DNA of 64,000 bases from Sulfurifustis variabilis. Its GTDB lineage: Bacteria > Pseudomonadota > Gammaproteobacteria > Acidiferrobacterales > Sulfurifustaceae. The notes beneath the pieces are model-generated. The model had not been told where the DNA came from. It made no database searches and worked only from the letters and a program-made list of their open reading frames with translations. The stretch covers positions 2,480,001-2,544,000 of the forward strand of contig NZ_AP014936.1 in assembly GCF_002355415.1 (NCBI RefSeq), given 5' to 3'. Position numbers and translations under genes: made by a program. This document shows, piece after piece, positions 49,210 through 60,696 of the stretch. Within the stretch, counting starts at the first letter, position 1; each line of letters opens with the position of its first letter.

Positions 49210-49521
49210 CTACGGTCCGTAGCGCCGCGCCCGCGTGTGCACCCGGAGGTGCGTGGCCGCCTTCGCCAGAAGGTGCGCGCTCACCGGTGCGGTGAGAAAC
49301 AGGAACAGCGTAATCAGCAGCTCGTGGAGACTGAGCCGTCCGGTCTGCGCGCTGAAATGCACGGCCGAGGCGACCAGGATCGATCCGACCCCCAGCGTCG
49401 TGGCCTTCGTCGGCCCGTGCAGGCGCATGTAGAAATCGGGCAGGCGCGCGAGCCCGAGGGATCCGATGAGCGCGAAGACCGCGCCGATCACCAGGAACAC
49501 CGAGACGATCCACTCCGTCAT
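49210..49521 (-). CDS. mnhG: Na+/H+ antiporter subunit G
   Basis: The 103-residue protein has three membrane helices and the family sequence GSLGLARLPDFYMRLHGPTK. It is the last subunit of an Mrp/Mnh multi-subunit sodium/proton antiporter encoded leftward from 54941. A gap of nine bases separates it from mnhF. No clear terminator follows. Confidence 0.93.
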   Translation of the reverse strand: MTEWIVSVFLVIGAVFALIGSLGLARLPDFYMRLHGPTKATTLGVGSILVASAVHFSAQTGRLSLHELLITLFLFLTAPVSAHLLAKAATHLRVHTRARRYGP

Positions 49522-49530
49522 CTTTTCCTC

Positions 49531-49800
49531 CTACTCGATGATGTCGCCGCGCAGAATGTATTTGCAGAGCGCGACGGTCCCGACGAAACCGGTCATCGCG
49601 ATCAGCAGGGCGGCCTCGAAGTACACCGCCGTCCCGAGATAAATGCCGTCGACCATGAGCAGCGCGATCGCGTTGACGTACAGCGTATCGAGGGCGACGA
49701 TGCGGTCGGTGAGGTCCGGACCGCGCAGCGCGCGCCACAGGTTCAGCAGCGCCGCTATGGCGAGCAGCGCGAACGCGATCGCAAGGGCGGCTTTCATCAT
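49531..49800 (-). CDS. mnhF: Na+/H+ antiporter subunit F
   Basis: The 89-residue protein starts MMKAALAIAFALLAIAALLN with three helices. It has the family stretch RALRGPDLTDRIVALDTLYV. Its ATG at 49800 overlaps the mnhE stop by four bases. Confidence 0.92.
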   Translation of the reverse strand: MMKAALAIAFALLAIAALLNLWRALRGPDLTDRIVALDTLYVNAIALLMVDGIYLGTAVYFEAALLIAMTGFVGTVALCKYILRGDIIE

Positions 49801-50282
49801 TCGAAGATTTCCTTGAGCGGCATCTCGTAGCGCGAGCGGATCCCCCGGATGAGCGCCTCCTCGTCGTCGAGATTGAGAGAATGGACGATAAGCGCGCGCC
49901 GGTCGGGCGTCACATCGGCGCTGACCGTGCCGGGCGTCAGCGTGATGATGCTCGCCAGAATCGTGATCGCGTACTCGTTCTCGAGCGCCAGCGGGTAGCG
50001 GACGAACGCCGGGTTGAGCCGGTGCATGGGCCCCAGGATCAGGCGCGCGACCACGAGGTTCGCGACCAGGATGTCGAAGGACAGCCGCAGCAACAGCCAC
50101 GCCAGCAGGAGCGGGCGGCGTACGGGTTGAGACTCCGGCCAGAAAGGACGCGCGAAGCCCGGCACGGCGACGGCGAACAGCGCGGCGAGCAGGACTTGTC
50201 CGGGCGTGAGCGTGTTCATGAGCAGCAGCCACAGCACGAACAGGCTGGCGCTGAGGAGCGGATGCGGGACGAGCCGCCTCAC
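49797..50282 (-). CDS. mnhE: Na+/H+ antiporter subunit E
   Basis: The 161-residue protein starts at a GTG (50282) overlapping the mnhD stop by four bases. Two to three helices are followed by the conserved soluble portion: TILASIITLTPGTVSADVTP then LIVHSLNLDDEEALIRGIRS. Both are characteristic of MnhE. Confidence 0.92.
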   Translation of the reverse strand: MRRLVPHPLLSASLFVLWLLLMNTLTPGQVLLAALFAVAVPGFARPFWPESQPVRRPLLLAWLLLRLSFDILVANLVVARLILGPMHRLNPAFVRYPLALENEYAITILASIITLTPGTVSADVTPDRRALIVHSLNLDDEEALIRGIRSRYEMPLKEIFE

Positions 50283-51799
50283 GGCGCCACCCCGGCTGGA
50301 GCCCCGAGAACGGCGGCGACATAGCCGCCCGGTGAAAGGAGCTGCCCCGCGAGCGCCTGCGCGTACTCGAGCGCCGGCTGCGCGAAGCCGGTGAGGAGCG
50401 CGCTGGCCCCGATCAGCGCGACGACCGGAACGAGCTCGACGCGCGCGGCCGGCGCCCGATCCGCCGCCGGCTCCCCCTGCCCGCGCCAGAAGAGCATGCT
50501 CCCCGCCCGCGCGAGCGCGACGACACTGAGGATCGCCGTCCCGAGCACGACGCCCCAGAGGGCGTAGCCCGATGCGTTCGGCGGCGCGGCCTGCAGGAGC
50601 AGCAGCTTGCCGATGAATCCGCTCAGGGGCGGAACACCGGCGATGCTGACGGCCACGAGAAAGAAGAGCACGCCGTAGAACGCCGGGCCCGCGAGCGGCG
50701 GACCCGGCGACAACCGATCGCCGTGGAAGCCGCGCTCGCGCGCGATGAGATCGGCGAGGAGGAAGAGCGCGGCCGCGCTGACGGTGCTGTGGACCATATA
50801 GTAGATGCCCGCGCCGATCGCGGATTCGCCAAAGAGCCCGATCCCCGCGAGCATCGTGCCCACCGACGCAATGAGGAGATACGCAGCGAGCCGGCGCAGC
50901 TCGGTGGCCGCGAGCGCGCCGACGGTTCCGACGACGGCCGTCGCCAGCGCGAAGGCGAACAGCCAGGGGTCCACCAGGTGAGCGGCGACGCCCGCGCCGG
51001 CGCCGAAGACCAGGGTATACACCCGCGCGATCGCATACACGCCCACCTTGGTCATGACGGTGAACAGCGCCGCCACGGGCGCCGGCGCGGCGCCGTAGGC
51101 CCCCGGCAGCCAGAAATACAGCGGCAGCAGCGCCGCCTTGGCGGCGAAGACGACGAACAGGAGCAGCCCGGCCGCGCGGATCAGCCCCGCCTGGTCCGGC
51201 CCGGCCGAGCCGATCACCCGCGCAAGGTGCGCCATGTTGAGCGTCCCGACCGTGCCGTAAAGCACCGCGACCGCGACGAGAAAGAGCGCGGACGCGGCCA
51301 GGTTGTACACGACGTAATGAAAGCCGAAGCGCAGTCGTGCCTCGTTCGCGCGCTCGAGCAGCAGCCCGTAAGACGCGATGAGCAGTACTTCGAAGAACAC
51401 GAAGAGGTTGAACAGGTCGCCCGTCAAAAACGCGCCGTTCAGGCCCATGAGCTGAAGCTGGAACAGCACGTGAAATCGGAGGTGCGCCCCGTCGCTTCCC
51501 TGCGCGGCGTAGACGAGGCACCCCAGCGCGAGCGCCGCGGTCAGCAGTACCATCAGGGCGCTCAGCCGATCGAGCACGAGCACGATGCCGAACGGCGGCG
51601 GCCAGGCGCCGAGCGCGTAGACCTCGAACCCCCCGCCGGCCGAGCGCCCGACAAGCTCCACGGCGATGGCGACGAGCGCCGCGGTCGCGAGGAGCGAGAG
51701 CACTCTCACACGGGCGATGCCCAGCCGTCCGAGAAGCAGCAGGGCGACGCCGGTGGCGAGCGGCAGCAGGACAGGCAGGATGACGACGTGCGCGGTCAA
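50279..51799 (-). CDS. mnhD: Na+/H+ antiporter subunit D
   Basis: The 506-residue polytopic protein is homologous to complex I proton-pumping subunits. Signatures include NLFVFFEVLLIASYGLLLER and the region PLYFWLPGAYGAAPAPVAAL with the conserved lysine/proline positions. It has about 14 helices. It overlaps mnhC by four bases. Confidence 0.94.
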   Translation of the reverse strand: MTAHVVILPVLLPLATGVALLLLGRLGIARVRVLSLLATAALVAIAVELVGRSAGGGFEVYALGAWPPPFGIVLVLDRLSALMVLLTAALALGCLVYAAQGSDGAHLRFHVLFQLQLMGLNGAFLTGDLFNLFVFFEVLLIASYGLLLERANEARLRFGFHYVVYNLAASALFLVAVAVLYGTVGTLNMAHLARVIGSAGPDQAGLIRAAGLLLFVVFAAKAALLPLYFWLPGAYGAAPAPVAALFTVMTKVGVYAIARVYTLVFGAGAGVAAHLVDPWLFAFALATAVVGTVGALAATELRRLAAYLLIASVGTMLAGIGLFGESAIGAGIYYMVHSTVSAAALFLLADLIARERGFHGDRLSPGPPLAGPAFYGVLFFLVAVSIAGVPPLSGFIGKLLLLQAAPPNASGYALWGVVLGTAILSVVALARAGSMLFWRGQGEPAADRAPAARVELVPVVALIGASALLTGFAQPALEYAQALAGQLLSPGGYVAAVLGAPAGVAP

Positions 51800-52137
51800 C
51801 GCCCGCTCCCCCCCGGCTCCCGACCGTCGACGTGGTCGCTCTCGAGCGTGAGGTTCGCGCGCAGCGCGAGAACCAGCACGAACGCCGTCATGCCGAAGCT
51901 GATGACGATCGCCGTAAGCACGAGCGCCTGGGGCAGCGGATCGGCGTAGGCCGTCACCCCAGGCGTGACGATCGGCGGCGCCGCGGTCTGGAGGCGGCCC
52001 ATGGTGAAGATCAACAGGTTCACCGCGTGGGAGAGCAGCGTGAGCCCGAGCGCCACGCTGAATGTGCGCGCGCGCAGAAGGAGATAGACCCCGCAGGCGA
52101 CGAGGATGCCGATGCCCGCCGCCATCACGAGTTCCAT
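51796..52137 (-). CDS. mnhC: Na+/H+ antiporter subunit C
   Basis: The 113-residue, three-helix protein is homologous to NuoK. It starts [20 protein letters not shown] and contains [19 protein letters not shown] with an internal polar site. The start overlaps the mnhAB 3' end by 13 bases. Confidence 0.93.
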   Translation of the reverse strand: MELVMAAGIGILVACGVYLLLRARTFSVALGLTLLSHAVNLLIFTMGRLQTAAPPIVTPGVTAYADPLPQALVLTAIVISFGMTAFVLVLALRANLTLESDHVDGREPGGSGR

Positions 52138-54941
52138 GTTGCCTCCCGGCTCGCCCGGACCTCCGCGGTCTCGACGTGCACCCGTCCCAGGCGCTCGAGG
52201 ATCAGCATGACCGCGCCGACGACGGTGCAAAAGACGCCGACGTCGAAGAGCATCGCGCTCGCGAGCTCGATGTCCCCGATCACCGGAAGGTGCAGGTGAC
52301 CGTGCGCGCTCGTGAGAAACGGCCTTTCGAAGAACCAGCTGCCGAAACCGGTGAGCGCAGCCAGCCCCAGTCCGAGCCCGACCAGGGGCAAGTAGGACAG
52401 GCGCATGCGCTGCTCGGTCCAACCCACGCCGCTCGCCAGGTACTGCAGGATCAGGGCCACGCCGGCGACCAGCCCCGCGATGAAGCCGCCGCCGGGCAGG
52501 TTGTGTCCGCGCAGAAGAAGATACAGCGAGACGAGCAGCGCGAGCGGCAGCAGCGGGCGCGAGGCCATGGCGAGGATCAGCGGATGACGGTCCTCCGCCC
52601 ACTCACGGCCGTCGTGCCCGGGACGGTCCGCGACCCGCAAGCGATCCACCATCGCCCAGATGCCGAGGGCCGCGATGGCGAGCACGGTGATCTCGCCGAG
52701 CGTATCGAAGCCGCGGAAGTCGACAAGAATCACGTTCACCACGTTCGTGCCCCCGCCGCCCGGCACGCTCTCGCGCAGGAAGTAGCCGGAAATGGTGTCG
52801 GCGGGCCGCGTCAGCACCGCCGCCACGAGCGCGAACGCGCCGAGCCCCGCGAGCGCGGCGAGCAGCCCGTCTCGCAGGCGGCGCCCCGGCGCGGAGTCGA
52901 CCGGCCCGCGGGCGGGAAGGAAGTAGAGCGCCAGCAGGAGCAGCAGGGTCGTCACGAACTCGACCGACAGCTGCGTGAGCGCGAGGTCGGGCGCGGAGAA
53001 GCGCACGAAGGCGAGCGCGACCACCAGGCCGACGACGCCGACGAGCACCAGCGCGATCAGGCGCTCGCGGTGCAGCCATGCCGCGCCGAGCGCGGAGGCG
53101 ACGAGGACCGCCGCGGCGACGAGGCTCACGCCGTCCACGGGCGTGAGGGCGAGGGTACCGAAACCGGCGCCGCCGGACACGAATCCCGCGAGCCCGGCGG
53201 CGAACGCCGTTGCGACGAAGAGCGCGAGGTAACGCTGCAGCGAGCCGTTTTCCAGCACCGCCGTGAGACGTGCGGACACCCCGACGGCCGCGTCGACGAC
53301 CCGCTCGTAAACCCGCCCCGCGTTCACCCGGGGCAGCAGCTCGTCGTGCAGGCGGAACAGGTGCCGCCGCTGCGTGTAGAGCAGCACGCCGCCGGCGAGC
53401 GCGATCGCGCTCATGAGGAGCGGCAGGTTGAAGCCGTGCCACATCGCGAGACTGTACGGCGGCAGCGGACCCTGCAGCACCGCGCCGCTCGCCAGGGCGA
53501 GCAGCGGGCCGACGGCCAGCGCTGGGGCGAGGCCCACCAGCAGGCAAGCGGCCACCAGCACCTCCACCGGGATCTTCATCCACCGCGGCGGTTCATGCGG
53601 AGTGCGGGGCAGCGGTTCGGGAATGGGGTTGAAGAAGACGTCGTGGATGAAACGCGCGGAATACGCGACCGAAAAGAGGCTCGCGAGCGTCGCGAAGGCG
53701 GGAAGGAGCCAGCTCGACCGCCCGAGCGCTTCGAGGTGCAGCGTCTCGGCGAAGAACATCTCCTTGCTCAGGAATCCATTCAGGAGCGGGACGCCGGCCA
53801 TCGCCGCGGCCGCCACCATGGCGAGCACGGCGGTGTGCGGCATATGGCGGAACAGGCTGTGGACGCGGCGCATGTCGCGCGAACCCACCTCGTGATCGAT
53901 GATGCCGGCGGCCATGAAGAGCGAGGCCTTGAAGGTCGCATGGTTCAGGATATGAAACACGCCGGCGACGGCGCTCAGGCGCGTATCGAGGCCGAACAGC
54001 AACGTGATCAGTCCGAGGTGGCTTACCGTCGAATAGGCGAGCAGGCCCTTGATGTCGTGCTTGAAGAGCGCCGTGTAGGCGGCAAAGAGCAGCGTCGCGA
54101 GGCCCGCCCCGCTCACCAGGTAGAACCACGCGTCCGTTCCGGAGAGCGCCGGGTGCAGGCGCGCGAGCAGGAACACGCCCGCCTTCACCATCGTGGCCGA
54201 ATGAAGGTACGCGCTCACGGGTGTCGGAGCCGCCATGGCGGCCGGCAGCCAGAAGTGCAGCGGAAACTGCGCGGACTTGGTGAAGGCCCCGAGCAGCACG
54301 AGGATGAGCGCAGGAAGATAGAGCTCGCTCGCGCGGATGATCGGGCCCGAGGCGAGCACTTCGCCGAGATCGTAGCTGCCCACGATCTGTCCGAGGAGCA
54401 ATACGCCGCCGAGGAGCGCCAGGCCGCCGGCGCCCGTCACGGTGAGCGCCATGCGCGCCCCCTGCCTTGCCTCCGGCTCGGCGTGCCAGTAGCCGATCAA
54501 CAGGAACGAGGAAAGACTCGTGAGCTCCCAGAAGACGACGAGGAGGATCAGGTTGTCGGCGAGCACGATGCCGAGCATCGACCCCATGAAGAGCAGCAGC
54601 AGCAGGTAGAAGCGGCCGAGTCGATCCCGCCTGGGCAGGTAGTAGCGGGCGTACAAAATGATGAGCAGCCCGATGCCGAGGATGAGCAGCGCGAACAGGA
54701 AGCCGAGGCCGTCGAGGCGGAACGCGACGGACAGGCCGGCGGCCTCGATCCAGCCGGCGCGCGCCTTGATCAGATCGCCGGCGAAGACGTCCGGAGCGAG
54801 CCGCAGGAGCAAGGTGAACGCCAGTGCGGTCACCGCCGCCGCAACCCAGGGCGGCGCGCGACGGCCCAGGCGCGCGGCCCAAAGGGGCAACACGCTGCCC
54901 CCGAGGGGGACGAAGACGATCAGGAACAGCTCCAGTGACAT
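52125..54941 (-). CDS. mnhA: Na+/H+ antiporter subunit A/B fusion
   Basis: The 938-residue protein starts [20 protein letters not shown] at ATG 54941. The first two-thirds are the MnhA antiporter core (NuoL-like), with [20 protein letters not shown] and [20 protein letters not shown]. The C-terminal portion carries the MnhB domain: [20 protein letters not shown] is diagnostic. Fusion of A and B is usual in the six-gene version of this operon. The complex exports sodium using the proton gradient. Confidence 0.94.
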   Translation of the reverse strand: MSLELFLIVFVPLGGSVLPLWAARLGRRAPPWVAAAVTALAFTLLLRLAPDVFAGDLIKARAGWIEAAGLSVAFRLDGLGFLFALLILGIGLLIILYARYYLPRRDRLGRFYLLLLLFMGSMLGIVLADNLILLVVFWELTSLSSFLLIGYWHAEPEARQGARMALTVTGAGGLALLGGVLLLGQIVGSYDLGEVLASGPIIRASELYLPALILVLLGAFTKSAQFPLHFWLPAAMAAPTPVSAYLHSATMVKAGVFLLARLHPALSGTDAWFYLVSGAGLATLLFAAYTALFKHDIKGLLAYSTVSHLGLITLLFGLDTRLSAVAGVFHILNHATFKASLFMAAGIIDHEVGSRDMRRVHSLFRHMPHTAVLAMVAAAAMAGVPLLNGFLSKEMFFAETLHLEALGRSSWLLPAFATLASLFSVAYSARFIHDVFFNPIPEPLPRTPHEPPRWMKIPVEVLVAACLLVGLAPALAVGPLLALASGAVLQGPLPPYSLAMWHGFNLPLLMSAIALAGGVLLYTQRRHLFRLHDELLPRVNAGRVYERVVDAAVGVSARLTAVLENGSLQRYLALFVATAFAAGLAGFVSGGAGFGTLALTPVDGVSLVAAAVLVASALGAAWLHRERLIALVLVGVVGLVVALAFVRFSAPDLALTQLSVEFVTTLLLLLALYFLPARGPVDSAPGRRLRDGLLAALAGLGAFALVAAVLTRPADTISGYFLRESVPGGGGTNVVNVILVDFRGFDTLGEITVLAIAALGIWAMVDRLRVADRPGHDGREWAEDRHPLILAMASRPLLPLALLVSLYLLLRGHNLPGGGFIAGLVAGVALILQYLASGVGWTEQRMRLSYLPLVGLGLGLAALTGFGSWFFERPFLTSAHGHLHLPVIGDIELASAMLFDVGVFCTVVGAVMLILERLGRVHVETAEVRASREATWNS

Positions 54942-55073
54942 CCCGTCGAGCACCGTTCGGTTCTTGTGGATCCGCGGACCGCGACGCGCGAACGCCTCCC
55001 CGGGCCGGCGGCCCGGCCACGAGCCGCGCCACGATTCTACCCCAGGGGTATTGTTTGCGATCCGTAACGGGAA

Positions 55074-55103
55074 TTGACGCCGAGGACGGCTCCTTGCTAG
55101 GTT
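55074..55103 (+). promoter_or_regulatory. Possible promoter of xseB-ispA-dxs
   Basis: TTGACG (55074-55079) and TAGGTT (55098-55103) are separated by 18 bases and lie about 25 bases before the xseB ATG. Confidence 0.45.
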
Positions 55104-55127
55104 TGACCGAGCTTCCCCGTCGAACCC

Positions 55128-55385
55128 ATGTCCCGGAAATCCCCCTCCGCCCTTCCCGACTTCGAGTCCGCGCTCGCCGAGCTCGAACGCATCGTCGAGC
55201 GCATGGAAAGCGGCGAGCAGACGCTCGAGGAAGCGCTCGCGGCGTTCCAGCGGGGCGTGGAGCTCACGCGCGCCTGCCAGAAGGGATTGAAGGAGGCGGA
55301 GCAGCGCGTGGAGAAACTGGTCCGCGAGGGGAACGAATTCCGGACGGAGCCGCTCGCGGACGACGACGCCCCGCCGGGCGACTGA
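55128..55385 (+). CDS. xseB: Exodeoxyribonuclease VII small subunit
   Basis: The 85-residue protein has the XseB core: [20 protein letters not shown] then [20 protein letters not shown]. With XseA (not in this window) it degrades single-stranded DNA from both ends. It is followed by ispA after 10 bases, a widespread xseB-ispA-dxs order. Confidence 0.95.
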   Translation: MSRKSPSALPDFESALAELERIVERMESGEQTLEEALAAFQRGVELTRACQKGLKEAEQRVEKLVREGNEFRTEPLADDDAPPGD

Positions 55386-55395
55386 AAGCCGCGCT

Positions 55396-56274
55396 TTGAC
55401 CGCCTTCGACGATACGCTGCAGCGGCTGCAGGCGCGCGCCGAGCAGGCCCTGGCCGCCTGCCTCCCGCCGGTTGCGCCGCCCGCCGCGCGTCTCAAGGAA
55501 GCCATGCGCTACGCGGCGCTGAACGGCGGAAAGCGCGTCCGCGCCTGCCTGGTCTACGCGACCGGGACGGCGCTGGGGATTCCGCTCGACAGGCTGGACC
55601 CCGCCGCGTGCGCGGTCGAGCTGGTCCACACGTACTCGCTCATCCACGACGACTTGCCCTGCATGGACGACGATGACCTGCGTCGGGGCAAGCCGAGCTG
55701 CCATCGCGCCTTCGACGAGGCGACCGCCCTGCTCGCCGGCGACGCGCTTCAGGCACTGGCCTTCGAGATCCTCGCCAGGTGCGAAAGCGCGCGGCGCGCT
55801 CGCATGACCGAACGCCTTGCGGAAGCGATCGGCGCCCAGGGCATGGCCGCGGGCCAGGCGATCGATCTGGCGGCCGTCGGCCGCACCCTGTCCGAAGGGG
55901 AGCTCGAGGACATGCACCGGCGCAAGACCGGTGCCCTCATACAGGCCGCCGTGATGCTCGCGGCCGAGTCCGCCGAGCCGCTCCCCGCCGGCTGGGCGGC
56001 GGCGCTTTCGGAGTACGGCGCCCATGTCGGTCTCGCGTTCCAGATCATCGACGACGTGCTCGATGAGGAAGGCGAGGCCCGCACCCTCGGCAAGACACCG
56101 GGGGTCGACCGCGCCCGGGGAAAGCCCACGTACCCCTCGGTCCTCGGCCTCCCGGCCGCCAAGCAACGGGCACGGTCGCTGCGCGATCGCGCGCTCGAAA
56201 GCCTCTCGCCCTTGGGGGATAATGGACGGCTCCTTGCCGACCTGGCGAGATACATCGTCGAACGCTCCCAATGA
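55396..56274 (+). CDS. ispA: Farnesyl diphosphate (polyprenyl) synthase
   Basis: This enzyme condenses dimethylallyl and isopentenyl diphosphates to C15 farnesyl diphosphate. The 292-residue protein begins at a TTG (55396). It contains [15 protein letters not shown], the first aspartate motif [15 protein letters not shown] and the second [11 protein letters not shown]. The KTG in [12 protein letters not shown] is also conserved. Its stop overlaps the dxs start by four bases. Confidence 0.95.
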   Translation: MTAFDDTLQRLQARAEQALAACLPPVAPPAARLKEAMRYAALNGGKRVRACLVYATGTALGIPLDRLDPAACAVELVHTYSLIHDDLPCMDDDDLRRGKPSCHRAFDEATALLAGDALQALAFEILARCESARRARMTERLAEAIGAQGMAAGQAIDLAAVGRTLSEGELEDMHRRKTGALIQAAVMLAAESAEPLPAGWAAALSEYGAHVGLAFQIIDDVLDEEGEARTLGKTPGVDRARGKPTYPSVLGLPAAKQRARSLRDRALESLSPLGDNGRLLADLARYIVERSQ

Positions 56275-58160
56275 CCTCCTCTTCCGAAGCGCCCGGCCTG
56301 CTCGACCGCATCGACGGCCCGGAAGACCTGCGGCGTCTCGAGGAGCCGGAGCTCGCCCCCCTCGCCGGGGAGCTGCGGCGCTTCCTGATCGAGACCGTCT
56401 CCCGCACCGGGGGCCATCTCGCGGCCGGCCTGGGCACGGTCGAGCTCACGCTCGCGCTGCATTACGTCTACGACACGCCGCGGGACCGCCTCGTCTGGGA
56501 CGTGGGCCATCAGGCCTATCCGCACAAGGTGCTGACCGGCCGGCGCGCGCGGATGCCGACCCTCCGTCAGAAAGACGGCCTCGCCCCGTTCCTGAAGCGC
56601 GACGAAAGCGAGTACGACACCTTCGGTGCCGGGCATTCGAGCACATCGATCAGCGCCGCGCTGGGCATGGCGGTGGCTGCGCGTCGCCAGGGGCTCGATC
56701 ACAAGATCGTGGCGATCATCGGCGACGGCGCGCTGTCGGCCGGCATGGCGTTCGAGGCGCTGAACAATGCCGGCGACATGGACGCCGACCTGCTCGTGAT
56801 CCTGAACGACAACGACATGTCGATCTCGCCGAACGTCGGCGCCATGTCGAATTATCTGGCCCGCATCCTCTCGGGCAAGGTCTACACGAGCATGCGCGAG
56901 GGCTCGAAGACCGTGCTGTCCACGATCCCGCCGATGTGGGAGCTCGCGAAACGCGCCGAGGAGCACATGAAGGGCATGGTGATGCCCTCGACGCTCTTCG
57001 AGGAGCTCGGCTTCAACTACTTCGGCCCGATCGACGGTCACGACCTGCACACGCTGGTGACCACCCTGCGCAACCTGCGCAAGCTCAAGGGTCCGCGCTT
57101 CCTGCACGTCGTCACGCGCAAAGGGAAGGGCTACGAGCCGGCCGAGGCCGATCCGTGCGGTTACCACGGCGTGACGCCCTTCGATCCGGCGACCGGCAAG
57201 GTCGAGAAGAAGCCGGCGGGCAAGACCTACACGCAGGTCTTCTCGGACTGGCTGTGCGACATGGCCGAGCGCGACGAGCGGCTCGTCGGCATCACGCCCG
57301 CCATGCGCGAGGGCTCCGGGCTCGTCGAGTTCGCCCGACGCTTCCCGGACCGCTACTTCGACGTCGGCATCGCCGAGCAGCACGCGCTCACCTTCGCCGC
57401 CGGCCTCGCCTGCGACGGCATGAAACCCGTCGTCGCGATCTACTCGACGTTTCTGCAGCGCGCGTACGACCAGCTCATCCACGACATCGCGCTCCAGAAC
57501 CTGAACGTGCTGCTCGCGATCGACCGCGCGGGGATCGTGGGCGCGGACGGCGCCACCCACAACGGCGCCTTCGACCTCACGTTCCTGCGCTGCGTGCCGA
57601 ATCTGGTCGTCATGGCGCCCGCGGACGAGAACGAGTGCCGCACCATGCTGGCCACCGGTTTCCTCCACACCGGCCCGGCCGCCGTGCGCTACCCGCGGGG
57701 CACCGGCCCCGGTATCAAGGTCGGGCGGGGAATGGGCGTGCTGCCGATCGGCAAGGCCGAGGTGCGGCGCGAGGGCCGTGACGTCGCGATCCTCGCGTTC
57801 GGAAGCCTGCTCGCGCCGGCGCTCGCGGCGGGCGAGTCGCTCAACGCGACGGTCGTCAACATGCGTTTCGTGAAGCCGCTCGACGAGGCGCTCGTGCTCT
57901 CCCTCGCGCGCACGCACGAGCTGCTCGTCACCGTCGAGGAGAACGCGGTCGCCGGCGGCGCGGGCAGCGCCGTTAACGAGTGCCTTGCGCGCGCGGCGCT
58001 CGCTCCCGCGGTGCTGAACCTCGGCCTGCCCGACCGCTTCGTCGAGCACGGCGATCCCAAGCAGCTGCTCGCCGAATGCGGTCTGGATGCCGAAGGCATC
58101 CAGCGCGCGATCCTGCGCCGACGCCCCCGCGGGGTTGCCGGTATTCTGGAATCCGCCTAA
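56271..58160 (+). CDS. dxs: 1-deoxy-D-xylulose-5-phosphate synthase
   Basis: Dxs makes DXP from pyruvate and glyceraldehyde-3-phosphate with thiamine diphosphate, the entry to the MEP isoprenoid pathway. The 629-residue length is standard. Thiamine-binding and catalytic features include [34 protein letters not shown] and [15 protein letters not shown]. The [20 protein letters not shown] segment is a family signature. It is coupled to ispA, so isoprenoid supply and chain elongation are co-expressed. Confidence 0.97.
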   Translation: MTSSSEAPGLLDRIDGPEDLRRLEEPELAPLAGELRRFLIETVSRTGGHLAAGLGTVELTLALHYVYDTPRDRLVWDVGHQAYPHKVLTGRRARMPTLRQKDGLAPFLKRDESEYDTFGAGHSSTSISAALGMAVAARRQGLDHKIVAIIGDGALSAGMAFEALNNAGDMDADLLVILNDNDMSISPNVGAMSNYLARILSGKVYTSMREGSKTVLSTIPPMWELAKRAEEHMKGMVMPSTLFEELGFNYFGPIDGHDLHTLVTTLRNLRKLKGPRFLHVVTRKGKGYEPAEADPCGYHGVTPFDPATGKVEKKPAGKTYTQVFSDWLCDMAERDERLVGITPAMREGSGLVEFARRFPDRYFDVGIAEQHALTFAAGLACDGMKPVVAIYSTFLQRAYDQLIHDIALQNLNVLLAIDRAGIVGADGATHNGAFDLTFLRCVPNLVVMAPADENECRTMLATGFLHTGPAAVRYPRGTGPGIKVGRGMGVLPIGKAEVRREGRDVAILAFGSLLAPALAAGESLNATVVNMRFVKPLDEALVLSLARTHELLVTVEENAVAGGAGSAVNECLARAALAPAVLNLGLPDRFVEHGDPKQLLAECGLDAEGIQRAILRRRPRGVAGILESA

Positions 58161-58200
58161 ACTCGACCGCCCTGCTCAACATTTCCCGCAGACCAGCGCC

Positions 58201-59019
58201 ATGAAGCTCAAGACCAAAGCGGAACCGATTCCCATCGCCGACGTGCAGTCCACGCCGGATACCCGGCGCCTGCCGATCGACAAGGTGGGCATCAAGGACA
58301 TCCGCCACCCGGTGCGGGTCAAGGACAAGACGCAGGGCGAGCAGCACACGATCGCGAACTTCAACATGTACGTGGAACTGCCCCACAACTTCAAGGGCAC
58401 CCACATGTCGCGGTTCGTGGAGATCCTGAACCAGCACGACATCGAGATCTCGGTCGAGTCGTTCAAGGAGATGCTCTCGGAAATGAGCGAGCGTCTCGAG
58501 GCCCGCCGCGGGCACATCGAGATGAGCTTCCCCTACTTCATCAACAAGTCGGCCCCGGTCTCCGGCGTGAAGAGCCTGATGGACTACCAGGTGACCTTCA
58601 TCGGCGAGATCGAGGACGGCCGGCACGTGATGACGATCAAGGTGATCGTCCCGGTCACGAGCCTGTGCCCGTGCTCGAAGGAGATCTCCGACCGCGGCGC
58701 GCACAACCAGCGGTCGCACGTGACGCTCACGGTGCGCACCAACAGCTTCGTGTGGATCGAGGAACTGATCGAGCTGGTGGAAAGCCAGGCGAGCTGCGAG
58801 CTCTACGGGCTGCTCAAGCGCCCGGACGAGAAGTACGTCACCGAGCGGGCCTACGACAACCCCAAGTTCGTCGAGGACATGGTGCGCGACGTCGCCGCGA
58901 TGCTGAACCAGGACGAGCGGGTCGACGCCTTCTGCGTGGAATCCGAGAACTTCGAGTCGATCCACAATCACTCGGCCTACGCGATGATCAAGCGGGACAA
59001 GCTCGAGCCCGCCGACTGA
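58201..59019 (+). CDS. folE2: GTP cyclohydrolase FolE2
   Basis: FolE2 (type IB, metal-promiscuous) converts GTP to dihydroneopterin triphosphate for folate. The ATG at 58201 gives 272 residues; the frame extends upstream but lacks family sequence. The metal cysteine motif is [12 protein letters not shown], followed by [10 protein letters not shown]. The block [16 protein letters not shown] is C-terminal. FolE2 is often induced under zinc limitation, but no Zur site is evident here. Confidence 0.95.
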   Translation: MKLKTKAEPIPIADVQSTPDTRRLPIDKVGIKDIRHPVRVKDKTQGEQHTIANFNMYVELPHNFKGTHMSRFVEILNQHDIEISVESFKEMLSEMSERLEARRGHIEMSFPYFINKSAPVSGVKSLMDYQVTFIGEIEDGRHVMTIKVIVPVTSLCPCSKEISDRGAHNQRSHVTLTVRTNSFVWIEELIELVESQASCELYGLLKRPDEKYVTERAYDNPKFVEDMVRDVAAMLNQDERVDAFCVESENFESIHNHSAYAMIKRDKLEPAD

Positions 59020-59029
59020 CTACCCGCTT

Positions 59030-60592
59030 CTAGCGTGGGTCTGCGAGGACCCCGTGGCGGGCGAATTCCGCCAGCAGGTGCCCGCAGTTCTCCGCTACCG
59101 CCCGCCGCAGCGCTTCCTCGTCGGGAAGGGGCGCCCCGACGCTCAGCCGCCCTTCCACGATGTCGCCCGTCATCCGGTCCACGAGCTCGGCTCGCGTCCT
59201 CGAACCATCGAGGTACGTGACGAGCCGCACCGCAAAGGCGTCGAGGCCGAGCGGCATGTGCCGCACGGTGGCGAGGTGCCCGAGACCGGCGTCCGCCTGC
59301 GCAAGCGCCAACGCGGTCGCCCTCGGCCGGTCGGCGCGCGGACGCGCGAAGCGCTCGGGCGCCATCCTCAATCCCGTGAACTGGCGCAGATAGAGCCCGA
59401 CCAGCTCGCCGAGGAGATGATCGGTCTCTCCCGCGCTCGGCGCGCCCGCCGCACGATGCCGCGCCTCGCGCGCCAGCGTCCCGAAGTCGACGGCGTCCGG
59501 GTAACCTTCGGCGAGCACCGCGAGCGCCGCGCGGGTCAGCGGATGCCGGACGAGGCAGGTTCCTCCGTCGAGCGTGCCGTGGGCCTGTCCGCCGTCGTGA
59601 ACGACCGGCTCGCGCGGGAGCAGCCGCGCGTAGAACGCGCAGTCCCGGAAACGCTCGAGATCCAGCTCGCGCGCGAGGGCGCGCTCGTCGCGGCAGAGCA
59701 GGGTCTGACAGAAGGTGCGCCGCCGCAGGAAGTCCATGTACTGCTCCTGCTCGAGCAGGTCGTCGAAGCGGTCGATGAGCGCCGCCCCCGCCTTCCCCAG
59801 CGAATCGGCGAACATCGTGTGCAGCTCGACCTCGCACAGGTACTGCAGCCCGTGAGCCGCCGCCTGCGACATGAACGTACTGAACAGGACCGGCTCGTTC
59901 ACCTCGGCGAGATACTCGTGATACAGATAGCTCGGATGCTTGACGCGCAGTCGCGCGATTTCCCCGCTCAGCCGACTTGCCGCCGGGTCCGTCTCGTCGC
60001 GCAACGCGGTGTCGAGCCGATCGAGCGTGGCGCAGGCAAGTGCGAGCCGCTCTTCGGGCCCGACCGCCTCGCGCACCCCGTAGAGCAGCATGTCGCGCAG
60101 CATCGCCCGCTCGCGCCAGCCGGGGAGCGTGTTGTAACTCACGTAGGCGATCCCGTGCGGCGACAGCACTTCGCCGCAAAGCGCAAGCAGCTTCTCCCGC
60201 ACGGCGGCCGGCGTCCAGGAGTACAGGCCGTGCGCGATGACGTAGTCGAAACGGCCGAGGTCGCCGAGGTCGAGGATGTCGGCCCGTTCGATACGCGCGT
60301 TGCCGAGGCCGAGCCTGTCGATGAGCGCGGTTCCGGCGGCAGCCTGCGAGGCAGAGAGCTCGATGCCGAGGAACTCGCTCCCCGGCAGCCGGTACGCCAT
60401 CGGAATCAGGTTCCCGCCCGCGGCGCAGCCGAGCTCGAGCACGCGACAACGCTCGGGGTCGGCAGGCGCCATGCCAAAGAGAATGCCCTGCACGGCGAGG
60501 TTCGCCGGATGGGTCTCGCTGATCGGGAGGCTCTCGTAAGGAACGAGGTCGTAGCTCCGTGCGAGCTCGCGGGCGTCGTCGGGCAGGGACAT
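59030..60592 (-). CDS. SAM-dependent methyltransferase with C-terminal regulatory domain
   Basis: The ATG at 60592, preceded by GAGGAGAAGGC, gives a 520-residue protein starting MSLPDDARELARSYDLVPYE. Motif I is VLELGCAAGGNLIPMA near residue 48, and motif II-like AHGLYSWTP follows. The central part (about 220-310) includes HEYLAEVNEPVLFSTFMSQA, typical of the methyltransferase regulatory-domain family. The last 200 residues have a DNA-binding-like or PqqD-like pattern but are unassigned. The substrate is unknown. Confidence 0.85.
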   Translation of the reverse strand: MSLPDDARELARSYDLVPYESLPISETHPANLAVQGILFGMAPADPERCRVLELGCAAGGNLIPMAYRLPGSEFLGIELSASQAAAGTALIDRLGLGNARIERADILDLGDLGRFDYVIAHGLYSWTPAAVREKLLALCGEVLSPHGIAYVSYNTLPGWRERAMLRDMLLYGVREAVGPEERLALACATLDRLDTALRDETDPAASRLSGEIARLRVKHPSYLYHEYLAEVNEPVLFSTFMSQAAAHGLQYLCEVELHTMFADSLGKAGAALIDRFDDLLEQEQYMDFLRRRTFCQTLLCRDERALARELDLERFRDCAFYARLLPREPVVHDGGQAHGTLDGGTCLVRHPLTRAALAVLAEGYPDAVDFGTLAREARHRAAGAPSAGETDHLLGELVGLYLRQFTGLRMAPERFARPRADRPRATALALAQADAGLGHLATVRHMPLGLDAFAVRLVTYLDGSRTRAELVDRMTGDIVEGRLSVGAPLPDEEALRRAVAENCGHLLAEFARHGVLADPR

Positions 60593-60696
60593 GCCTTCTC
60601 CTCGCTGCTTAATGGACCTCGACGGGCGAGGCCCGGAGGCATTAGAGCACAGGGACAGGCGGTGCAGGAGGGTCGGGCGCGACTGCGGCCGGGGGA

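Noticed and set aside
52062-54938. Open frame of about 960 codons opposite mnhA
   Set aside because: Composition dominated by Arg, Glu, Gln and His and fully antisense to a good membrane protein gene.
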